DNA from: VRUE01 sp036525295
GTDB taxonomy: Bacteria; Actinomycetota; Thermoleophilia; Solirubrobacterales; 70-9
Direction of reading: 5' to 3'
DNA length: 11,885 bases
Assembly: GCA_036525295.1 (NCBI GenBank)
Contig: DATDAQ010000011.1
Location: forward strand, 1-11,885
Under the pieces are notes generated by a model. It was not told where the DNA came from, did no database searches, and saw nothing but the letters and a program-made list of their open reading frames with translations. The position numbers and the translations under genes were made by a program. Below, piece after piece: positions 1 through 5,745 of the stretch (position 1 is the first letter of the stretch; every line of letters begins with the position of its first letter).

Positions 1-840
1 GCAGTTGGCGAGCAGGTTGTTGGTGCCGAGGGCGCCGGCGGCGACGATCACGCCGCGGGCCGTCTGCGTGCGGCGCTTCTTGCGCAGCCAGGAGCCGGAG
101 CGCTCGCTCGTCACGGCGTAGCCGTCAGAACCGTCGGCGGCGCCGAGCGGCCGGATCTCGGTCACCTGGCGTTCGGGCTCGATCCGGACACCCAGCTTCT
201 CGGCGAACCAGAGGTAGTTCTTCATCAGCGTGTTCTTGGCGCCGTGGCGGCAGCCGACCATGCAGCTGCCGCAGCGCATGCAGCCGGTTCGGTCCGGGCC
301 CTCGCCTTCGAAGTAGGGATCCGCCACCTCCTTGCCGGGCTGGTCGAAGAAGACGCCGACGCGGGTGTTGGTGAAGGTCTCGCCGACGCCGATCTCCTCG
401 CCGTATTCCTGCAGCAGCTTGTCGGCCGGGCCGATCCCTTCGTACTCGACCACGCCGAGCATGCGCTCCGCCGTGTCGTAGTGAGGCGCCAGCTCGCGCT
501 GCCAGTTGCCCAGCTCGCTCCACTGGGGGTCGTCGAAGAAGGCCGGTCGCGCCCGGTAGAGGGTGTTCGCGTAGCCGAGGCTGCCGCCGCCTACGCCGCT
601 GCCGGAGACGATGAAGACGTCCTTGAAGAAGGTCATCCGCAGCACCCCGCGCATTCCGAAGCGCGGCAGCCAGAAGTAGCGGCGCGGGTGGCGCACGTTC
701 GACTCGGCGAAGTCCTCGTCGCGGAAGCGGCTGCCGCACTCCAGCACGGCGACGCTGTACCCCTTTTCCGCCAGCCGCAGGGCTGAGACGGAACCCCCGA
801 AGCCGGAGCCCACCACCAGCCAATCGAAATCGTGCTTCAC
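1..840 (-). CDS. ChoD-like GMC-family FAD oxidoreductase (3' part beyond the left edge)
   Basis: FAD-dependent GMC oxidoreductase of the actinobacterial ChoD type (family annotated as cholesterol oxidase; the true substrate is uncertain). 280 residues are visible, about half of the usual 560-580, and the C-terminal catalytic part lies outside the window. Residues 8-26 hold the dinucleotide-binding glycine motif VVGSGFGGSVSALRLAEKG. Residues 77-92 (IVSGSGVGGGSLGYAN) form the second FAD-contact segment. Residues 187-197 carry four cysteines (C187, C190, C193, C197) in a ferredoxin-like CxxCxxCxxxC arrangement followed by RHGAKNTL, also a feature of M. tuberculosis ChoD as I remember it. The start is GTG at 840-838, chosen because it places the FAD motif at the very N-terminus; no clear ribosome-binding site is seen. 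It starts 16 nt after the rubredoxin stop, so the two are probably co-transcribed. Family sure; substrate not. Confidence 0.93.
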   Translation of the reverse strand, partial: MKHDFDWLVVGSGFGGSVSALRLAEKGYSVAVLECGSRFRDEDFAESNVRHPRRYFWLPRFGMRGVLRMTFFKDVFIVSGSGVGGGSLGYANTLYRARPAFFDDPQWSELGNWQRELAPHYDTAERMLGVVEYEGIGPADKLLQEYGEEIGVGETFTNTRVGVFFDQPGKEVADPYFEGEGPDRTGCMRCGSCMVGCRHGAKNTLMKNYLWFAEKLGVRIEPERQVTEIRPLGAADGSDGYAVTSERSGSWLRKKRRTQTARGVIVAAGALGTNNLLANC

Positions 841-856
841 GGTGGCCGCCGCGGGC

Positions 857-1048
857 CTAGGCCTCGCCGGGCTCCAGCAGGCGGAAGTCGGAGGTCCGTG
901 CCCCGCAGACCGGGCAGAACCAGTCCTTGGGAATGTCCTCGAAGGCTGTGCCGGGCGGGATGCCGCCGTCGGGATCGCCGATGGCGGGGTCGTAGATGAA
1001 GCCGCAGCTCTCGCAGATCCAGAGCTTCGCTTCGGTCGCAGTGGTCAT
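857..1048 (-). CDS. Rubredoxin
   Basis: Small one-electron carrier of 63 residues with a single Fe(Cys)4 centre. The two knuckles are CESCG (C12, C15) and CPVCG (C45, C48), with the typical YDPAIGDPDGGIPPGTAFEDIP stretch between them (broken here: YDP at 19-21, GDPDGGIPPGT at 24-34) and the family DWFCPVCG at 42-49. The length is normal for a single-domain bacterial rubredoxin. The start is ATG at 1048; no strong Shine-Dalgarno precedes it. It lies 18 nt after the lemA stop and 16 nt before the GMC oxidoreductase, which suggests one minus-strand transcript. Rubredoxins usually serve alkane hydroxylases or oxygen/peroxide-reducing systems. Neither is visible here, so a link to the adjacent flavoprotein is inference from position. 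Confidence 0.97.
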   Translation of the reverse strand: MTTATEAKLWICESCGFIYDPAIGDPDGGIPPGTAFEDIPKDWFCPVCGARTSDFRLLEPGEA

Positions 1049-1066
1049 GCTGAAATCTTAGTCGGG

Positions 1067-1633
1067 TCAGTCTTTGCTGAAGCTGACCGAAACGGGCTCG
1101 CGCTCGGAGGCGTCCTCGATCTCGAAGAACTCCCGGGCGGTGAAGTTGCCCTGGTTGGCGACGATCGAGCCGGGGAACTGTTCGATATCGGTGTTGTATG
1201 ACTGGACGTTGGAGTTGTAGATCCGCCGTGAGGCCTGGATCTCATCCTCCAGCTCCGAGAGGTTGCGGCTGAGCTGCTGGAAGTTCTCGGTGGCGCGCAG
1301 GGTCGGGTAGTTCTCGGCCACTACCTTCACGTCGGCCAGCGCCTGGGTCAGTTTCTGCTCGGCCTTGGCGGTCTCCTCGACGCCCTGAGCGGCCATCGCC
1401 TCGGCCCGAGCCTTGGTCGTCGCCTCGAAGGTCTGGCTCTCGTGCTCGGCGTAGCCCTTGACCGTCTCGACCAGGTTGGGCACGAGGTCGTGGCGGCGCT
1501 TCAGCTGCACGTCGATCCCGCTCCAGGACTCGTCGACCCGATTGCGCGCGGCGATGATCGAGTTGCGCTTGGCGATGAAGTAGAGGACGCCGATCACGAG
1601 GATCGCGACCACTGCGATGAGGACCCAGGTCAT
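1067..1633 (-). CDS. lemA: LemA family membrane protein
   Basis: A 188-residue LemA family protein. One N-terminal membrane segment spans about residues 3-20, followed by the positively charged AKRN, so the rest is probably cytoplasmic or peripheral; the LemA orientation is not settled. Family hallmarks are RNRVDESWSGIDVQLKRRHD at 30-49, LVPNLVETVKGYAEHE at 50-65, and the strongly conserved LRATENFQQLSRNLSELEDE followed by IQASRRIYN around 112-140, ending with YNT and a FPGSIVA-like segment. The remaining chain is predicted to be long helices. The cellular role of LemA is poorly defined. The start is ATG at 1633 with AGGA seven bases upstream. It is first in the minus-strand group lemA-rubredoxin-GMC and is divergent from the gene starting at 1735; the 101 bp between them should hold both promoters, but I see no clear -10/-35 pair. 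Confidence 0.96.
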   Translation of the reverse strand: MTWVLIAVVAILVIGVLYFIAKRNSIIAARNRVDESWSGIDVQLKRRHDLVPNLVETVKGYAEHESQTFEATTKARAEAMAAQGVEETAKAEQKLTQALADVKVVAENYPTLRATENFQQLSRNLSELEDEIQASRRIYNSNVQSYNTDIEQFPGSIVANQGNFTAREFFEIEDASEREPVSVSFSKD

Positions 1634-1734
1634 GCACGCATCCTACTTGGCTGCTCGGCCAACTGCATCGAGTTCTCGCTCCAGCAGCCGGAAAGCCGAT
1701 GCGGTTGGGCGGGCGGCCTTAGGATCGCCCAAGC

Positions 1735-2406
1735 ATGGGGGCCAAGCAGGAAGCGCAGGAGTGGGCCGAGACCGTCCGCAAGTACGGCGAGCGGCACGAG
1801 CTGGCGTACGAGCCGGTGGGGGGGATCAACCCCAAAGACGGGCCGGTGGCGCTCTGCGTGGGCGGCGCCAACCGGCTCACCGGCCAGCTCGTCGAGGGTT
1901 TCTGGGGCTCCTGCTGCGACGCCGACGAGCGGGAGATCGGCAGCCTCTTCAGCAAGGCGGTCCTGCCGACCGCTCTCCTGTGCAAGGCCCACATGCCCGA
2001 TCTCGCTCAGGTCGTTCCAGCCTTCAACGTCGAGTCGGTCGAGGGCCACGAGCACGTCACCCAGCGCTTCGCCCGCAAGGTCGAGTTCGAGTCGATCGAC
2101 TTCAACCGGCGGTTTCTCGCCACGGTGCCGAGCGAGTACGACCCGGTCGCGCTGCGCGAGCTCTTCAGCCCGGGCTTCCTCGAGTGGACGACGACGATGA
2201 CCGGCGAGGTCGATTTCGGCATCAACGACCGCCAGCTCTGGTTCCTCTGGCACCTGCGCGAGCGCAGCGAGGAAGAGCTGAAAACGGTGCTGAAGAACGC
2301 GGGGCAGCTGTTCAAGAGGTTGCAGGGGGAGATGGACGAGAGTGGCATCCATACGTATCCACCGGGGCCTTGGCATGCGGGGCTGGCGCCGTTTCCTGTG
2401 GAGTAG
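1735..2406 (+). CDS. Hypothetical protein, weakly DUF3137-like core, divergent from lemA
   Basis: A 223-residue soluble protein that I do not recognise with certainty. It has no signal peptide or membrane segment. An N-terminal part (1-75) contains CVGGANRLTGQLVEGFWGSCC with a Cys-Cys pair. The middle part, around residues 115-165, reads FESIDFNRRFLATVPSEYD and then ALRELFSPGFLEWTTTM. The order ES-x-x-FNRRF, then a D-x-x-A-x-x-L-x-x-P-x-F segment, resembles the core of DUF3137-type proteins often found near lemA; this is from memory and unverified. The C-terminus is charged and helical (ERSEEELKTVLKNAGQLFKR) with a proline/tryptophan tail. The start is ATG at 1735, with AGGA ten bases upstream. 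Codon use matches the neighbours. It ends in a large stem-loop and faces the NUDIX gene convergently. Confidence 0.85.
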   Translation: MGAKQEAQEWAETVRKYGERHELAYEPVGGINPKDGPVALCVGGANRLTGQLVEGFWGSCCDADEREIGSLFSKAVLPTALLCKAHMPDLAQVVPAFNVESVEGHEHVTQRFARKVEFESIDFNRRFLATVPSEYDPVALRELFSPGFLEWTTTMTGEVDFGINDRQLWFLWHLRERSEEELKTVLKNAGQLFKRLQGEMDESGIHTYPPGPWHAGLAPFPVE

Positions 2407-2500
2407 CTGGCGCGCGGGTCCTGTCATGGGGCAGGGGGGCCTGCGGGCGGGCGCACTGCGTCCGTTCTCGGCCCCCTGCCCCATGCCACCCGCGCGAGCT
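2405..2500. terminator. Large stem-loop between convergent genes, probable bidirectional terminator
   Basis: An imperfect hairpin begins at the stop codon of the 1735-2406 gene. The inner stem is 14 perfect pairs: CATGGGGCAGGGGG at 2425-2438 against 2472-2485. A second stem is nine perfect pairs: CGCGCGGGT at 2411-2419 against 2488-2496. The stems are separated by an asymmetric bulge (CCTGT opposite GG), and AGCT at 2405-2408 can pair with 2497-2500. The loop is about 33 nt. There is no T-run, so it is not a classical intrinsic terminator, but its position between two facing genes fits transcription termination in both directions. The arms also belong to a repeat present again at 3203-3230. 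Confidence 0.6.
2409..2436 (+). repeat. 28-bp repeat, copy A
   Basis: GGCGCGCGGGTCCTGTC at 2409-2425 is exactly reverse-complementary to 3214-3230, and the match extends to 2436 (against 3203) with 25 of 28 positions alike. A third, diverged copy with CCTGT replaced by GG forms the other arm of the adjacent hairpin at 2472-2496. The copies flank the NUDIX gene in inverted orientation. Confidence 0.8.
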
Positions 2501-2553
2501 GCGGCTCCAGGTGACGGTGGTCCCTGAATGGCCTCGGGGGATACGGGTCCGCC

Positions 2554-3195
2554 TTAGCTTGGGTAATCCGGGTCGCCCGGGAGGACTACTCGGTGCTCTG
2601 CTTGGGTTCCGATGACCTTGGGGAGGATGGGTTCTATGGGGCGGTTGCGGTGGGCCTTGAGGGCCTCGTCGGCGGTGGCGAACTCCGATAGGAGCTCGAG
2701 TTGTTTGATGGTTGGGAAGGCCAGTGCGAGCTCGCCGGCGGTTTGGGCCTCAAGGGCTCGGGCGGGTTCGAACCAGGCGGCGTCGGTGGTCTCGACGCCG
2801 TCCGGCTTGGGGGGCGTGTGGGCCGGGGCCAGGGCGAGGAAGAACCAAGCGTCGAAGCGGCGCGAGACCACCTCGGGAGTGATCCAGCGCGAGAAGAGGA
2901 CCAGCTCCTCCTCGGCAGGCAGCGCGATTCCGGCCTCCTCCTCCAGCTCCCGCACCGCACAGGCCTTGAACCGCGCTTCGTCCTGGCCGTCCCCGTCGTC
3001 CACCGACCCACCGGGAAAGACCCACACCCCAGGCATGAATCGAGCCTCCTCGGTCCGCTTGAGCAGCAGCACCTCGAGCTTTCGCTCCGAGTGCTTCCCC
3101 CCGCGCCGCAGCAGCACAACCGAAGCAGCAGGGCGCGGCACCGCGGGCTCTCCCAGGTTCGGCGCCTCAGCCGGTCCGCGCTTGCGTTCGTCCAC
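2554..3195 (-). CDS. NUDIX hydrolase, NUDT19-like with atypical box spacing
   Basis: A 213-residue NUDIX-fold hydrolase, expected to cleave nucleoside-diphosphate-linked compounds (NUDT19 relatives act on CoA derivatives). The core begins ASVVLLRR at 24-31, followed by a basic insert and LEVLLLKRTEEARFMPGVWVFPGG (residues 40-63, given here as landmarks VLLLKR, F-MPG-W-FPGG). The catalytic half of the NUDIX box is clear: RELEEEAGI at 82-90 (R82, E83, E86, E87, G89). The first half is atypical: between GG62-63 and R82 there is a longer acidic stretch, and the usual glutamate eight residues before the arginine is alanine, with E73 one position off. A spacer insertion is typical of NUDT19-like members, hence the call. 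The start is GTG at 3195, no convincing Shine-Dalgarno. It follows bioA by 34 nt on the same strand and is probably co-transcribed. Confidence 0.9.
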   Translation of the reverse strand: MDERKRGPAEAPNLGEPAVPRPAASVVLLRRGGKHSERKLEVLLLKRTEEARFMPGVWVFPGGSVDDGDGQDEARFKACAVRELEEEAGIALPAEEELVLFSRWITPEVVSRRFDAWFFLALAPAHTPPKPDGVETTDAAWFEPARALEAQTAGELALAFPTIKQLELLSEFATADEALKAHRNRPIEPILPKVIGTQAEHRVVLPGDPDYPS

Positions 3196-3202
3196 GGGTT
3201 GA

Positions 3203-3230
3203 CCCTACCCCGCGACAGGACCCGCGCGCC
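3203..3230 (-). repeat. 28-bp repeat, copy C, in the bioA-NUDIX gap
   Basis: Inverted copy of the repeat at 2409-2436 with three differences in 28 positions. It fills most of the 34-nt gap between the bioA stop (3232-3230) and the NUDIX GTG (3195), so it lies in the NUDIX leader. It cannot form the hairpin alone because the paired arm is absent here. Confidence 0.8.
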
Positions 3231-4534
3231 TAAGCGGCTTGGGCTAGTTGGGGAGCTGACGCGCACGCCGCCTCGATCGAATCGGTGACGATCGCGATCA
3301 GGCTGCGCAGCTCCTCCTCGGAGATCGAGAGGGGGGGCATGAGGACGACAACGTCGCTGAGGGGGCGGACGATCGCGCCGCGCTTGCGGGCCTCGACGGT
3401 TACGCGGTGGCCCAGTCGCAGGGCCGGGTCGTGTTCGCCGAGGTCGATGCCGGCCATGACCCCGCGGGCGCGCACCTCCGCCACCTCCGGCATCGCCTCG
3501 ACCTCGCCGAGCAGCTCGTGCAGCAGCTCGATCTTCGGCTGCAGGCGGTCCAGTGTGTCCTCGCTCTCGAAGGTGTCGAGGTTGGCCAGTGCGGCGGCGC
3601 AGGCGAGCGGGTTGCCGGTGTAGGTGTGCCCGTGAAAGAAGGTGCGGTACTCCTCTGGGGCGCCGAGGAAGCCCTCGTAGATGCGCTCGGTCGCCAGTGT
3701 CGCCGCCAGCGGCAGGTAGCCGCCTGTGAGGCCCTTGGCGAGGCAGAGGAGGTCGGGGGCGACGTCCTCCTGTTCGCAGGCGAACATCGTCCCGGTGCGG
3801 CCGAAGCCGGTCGCCACCTCATCGCAGATCAGCAGCACGCCGAAGCGGTCGCAGAGCTCGCGCACGGCGCGCAGGTAGCCCGGGGGGTGGAGCAGCATCC
3901 CCGCTGCGCCCTGCACGAGCGGCTCGACGATCACCGCCGCGATCTCCTCTTCGTGGGCGGAGAGGACTCGCTCGAGATCGTCCGCGTCCCCCGGCTCGGC
4001 CGCGTGGGTCTGGAAGAGCAGGGGCCGGTAGGTGGAGTGGAAGAGCTCGATCCCCCCGACCGCGACCGACCCGATCGTGTCGCCGTGGTAGGAGTCGCGC
4101 AGGTGGACGAAAGAGGTGCGGCGGGCGTGCTGGCCGCCACGCTGCTGCTGGTACTGGAAGGCCATCTTCAGTGCGATCTCCACCCCGGTCGAGCCGGACT
4201 CCGAGTAGAAGACGCGCGAGAGGCCGGGGGGCGCGAGGTCGACGAGGCGGCTGGCGAGCTCAGCCGCGCCGGGGTGGGAGAGGCCGAGCATGGTCGAGTG
4301 CGCGATCTTGCCGAGCTGGTCGGTCACCGCGGCGTCGATCCCAGGGTGCCGGTGGCCGTGGACCGTGCACCACAGGGAGGAGACGCCGTCCAGGTAGCGC
4401 TGACCCCGGTCGTCGATCAGGTAGGACCCCTCGCCTCGCTCGATCAGCAGCGGCTCTTCCTCGCACCACGCCTGCTGCTGCGTGAACGGGTGCCAGAGGT
4501 GGTCGCGGTCGAGTTGAGCGTAATCGGCCGGCAT
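3230..4534 (-). CDS. bioA: Adenosylmethionine-8-amino-7-oxononanoate aminotransferase (BioA)
   Basis: PLP-dependent class III aminotransferase of 434 residues that makes 7,8-diaminopelargonic acid from KAPA using S-adenosylmethionine, the step before dethiobiotin synthetase. Diagnostic features: DRDHLWHPFTQQ at 9-20; SSLWCTVHGHRHP at 52-64 with W55 in the substrate pocket; SGSTGVEIALK at 113-123 (phosphate loop); DSYHGDT at 147-153; CDEVATGFGRTG at 237-248 with D238 for the pyridine nitrogen; the Schiff-base lysine K267 in CLAKGLTGG; and IVRPLSDVVVLMPP at 388-401, with R390 matching the substrate arginine of BioA. The start is ATG at 4534. The frame is open to 4705, but the extra residues are not family-like and would cover the divergent operator and the next gene. 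Probably transcribed with the NUDIX gene. The next biotin gene in the window, bioD, is 6.8 kb away. Confidence 0.96.
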   Translation of the reverse strand: MPADYAQLDRDHLWHPFTQQQAWCEEEPLLIERGEGSYLIDDRGQRYLDGVSSLWCTVHGHRHPGIDAAVTDQLGKIAHSTMLGLSHPGAAELASRLVDLAPPGLSRVFYSESGSTGVEIALKMAFQYQQQRGGQHARRTSFVHLRDSYHGDTIGSVAVGGIELFHSTYRPLLFQTHAAEPGDADDLERVLSAHEEEIAAVIVEPLVQGAAGMLLHPPGYLRAVRELCDRFGVLLICDEVATGFGRTGTMFACEQEDVAPDLLCLAKGLTGGYLPLAATLATERIYEGFLGAPEEYRTFFHGHTYTGNPLACAAALANLDTFESEDTLDRLQPKIELLHELLGEVEAMPEVAEVRARGVMAGIDLGEHDPALRLGHRVTVEARKRGAIVRPLSDVVVLMPPLSISEEELRSLIAIVTDSIEAACASAPQLAQAA

Positions 4535-4602
4535 CGGGTAGAGCGACACTAGTCCGCGGCCCGGCGGCAGCGGCAAAGCGTGCGGCTTCCCACACAAACC
4601 TC

Positions 4603-4618
4603 TACATCGATCTATGTA
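4603..4618. promoter_or_regulatory. 16-bp dyad in the bioA / desaturase-operon divergent promoter
   Basis: TACATCGATCTATGTA pairs at seven of eight positions around the centre 4610/4611. A second, overlapping dyad ATGTAACAT is centred on 4618, and ACATCGA occurs twice (4604-4610 and 4619-4625). This is a local AT-rich island in the 94-bp gap between bioA (start 4534) and the reductase (start 4629). The reductase start lies only ten bases after the dyad, so a bound protein would block that promoter or its start site. The shape fits a TetR- or GntR-type operator; the regulator is not in the window. Confidence 0.5.
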
Positions 4619-4628
4619 ACATCGAAAA

Positions 4629-5726
4629 ATGGCAGAGCGCGGAGCACAGCCGATGGTCCCGCCGGTGAGGCGCAAAGCGCTGCACGCGGTTCGCTCGCTG
4701 TTCACGCCACTCCTTCCCGACGACTATCTCGAGCTGATCAACCCGCTCTGGTCGACACGTGAGCTGCGCGGGCGGATCGAGCGCATCGACGCCGAGACGC
4801 CCGAAGCAGCGACCGTGCTGATCCGCCCCGGCTTCGAGTGGCCCGGGCACAGGCCCGGGCAGTACCTGCGCATCGGCGTCGTCGTCGACGGCATCCACCA
4901 CTGGCGTGCCTACTCGCTCACATCGGAGCCCGACCGCCGCGACGGCTGCATCAGCATCACCCCGAAGCTGGTCGATTCGGGCAAGGTCTCTCCCTATTTC
5001 GTGCGCCGGGCCCGGGCTGGAGACGTCGTCCGGCTCGGCGGCGTCGAAGGCACCTTCGTGCTGCCCGAGTCGGCTCCGCGCAAGCTGCTCTTCCTCAGCG
5101 CCGGCAGCGGCATCACGCCGATCATGAGCATGCTGCGCAGCCTGCATCGCAGCGACTCGCTGGCCGACGCGGTCCACGTCCACTCCGCCCGCGAGGTCGA
5201 GGGAGTCATCTTCGCCGAGCGCCTGGGCGAGATCGGCGATGCCCACGACGGCTATGAACTGCACCTGCGGATCACCGGGGAGGAGGGCCGGATCGGCCCC
5301 GCCGACCTCGACCGGCTCTGCCCCGACTGGCGCGAGCGCCATGCCTTCCTCTCGGGCCCGGCCGCGATGCTCGACGCGATGAGCGAGCGCTGGGAGCGCG
5401 ACGGCGATCCCGAGCTTCTCCACATGGAGCGCTTCCAGCCGGTGATCGGCGGCGAGCCCGGCGAGGGCGAGGGAGGCCGCGTGCGGTTTCTCAAGAGCGG
5501 CGTCGAGGCGGGTTGCGACAGCGGCACGCCGATCCTCGTCGGCGGCGAGGAGGCGGGCGCCACGCTGCCCTTCGGCTGCCGGATGGGCATCTGTCACACC
5601 TGCGTGGGCAGGCTCTGCAAGGGAGAGGTGCGCGACCTGCGCACCGGCAAGGTCCACGGCAGCGAGGGAGAGATGATCCGCACCTGCGTCAACGCCCCCG
5701 AAGGACCGATCGAGATCGCGCTTTGA
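4629..5726 (+). CDS. Ferredoxin-type oxidoreductase for the acyl-CoA desaturase (Rv3230c-like)
   Basis: A 365-residue fusion of a ferredoxin-NADP reductase-like module and a C-terminal plant-type [2Fe-2S] domain. It carries electrons from NAD(P)H through FAD and the cluster to the desaturase encoded next. The FAD motif is RAYSLTSEP at 93-101. The pyridine-nucleotide loop is LSAGSGITPIMSMLRS at 156-171, followed by SGPAAML around 242-248. The cluster ligands are C317, C322, C325 (FGCRMGICHTC) and C353 (IRTCVNAP). The layout matches the M. tuberculosis Rv3230c partner of DesA3. The start is ATG at 4629 with no Shine-Dalgarno and the dyad immediately upstream, so a leaderless or very short leader is likely. 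The desaturase begins 19 nt after the stop, forming a clear two-gene operon. Confidence 0.94.
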   Translation: MAERGAQPMVPPVRRKALHAVRSLFTPLLPDDYLELINPLWSTRELRGRIERIDAETPEAATVLIRPGFEWPGHRPGQYLRIGVVVDGIHHWRAYSLTSEPDRRDGCISITPKLVDSGKVSPYFVRRARAGDVVRLGGVEGTFVLPESAPRKLLFLSAGSGITPIMSMLRSLHRSDSLADAVHVHSAREVEGVIFAERLGEIGDAHDGYELHLRITGEEGRIGPADLDRLCPDWRERHAFLSGPAAMLDAMSERWERDGDPELLHMERFQPVIGGEPGEGEGGRVRFLKSGVEAGCDSGTPILVGGEEAGATLPFGCRMGICHTCVGRLCKGEVRDLRTGKVHGSEGEMIRTCVNAPEGPIEIAL

Positions 5727-5745
5727 AACCGACGAAAGGAAGACG

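Noticed and set aside
3407..4552. Long plus-strand frame opposite bioA, and similar long frames at 4602-5657 (minus), 125-823 (minus), 1630-2484 (minus), 5689-6294 (minus) and 9926-11281 (minus).
   Set aside because: They are antisense or alternate-frame shadows of well-identified genes in high-GC DNA, with Arg/Ala/Gly-rich compositions and no recognisable domain.
4535..4705. N-terminal extension of BioA by 57 residues.
   Set aside because: The extra residues are not BioA-like and would run through the divergent dyad into the reductase gene.
4842..4861. Two GCCCGGGC palindromes 12 bp apart.
   Set aside because: They lie in ordinary GC-rich codons of the reductase and have no wider symmetry.
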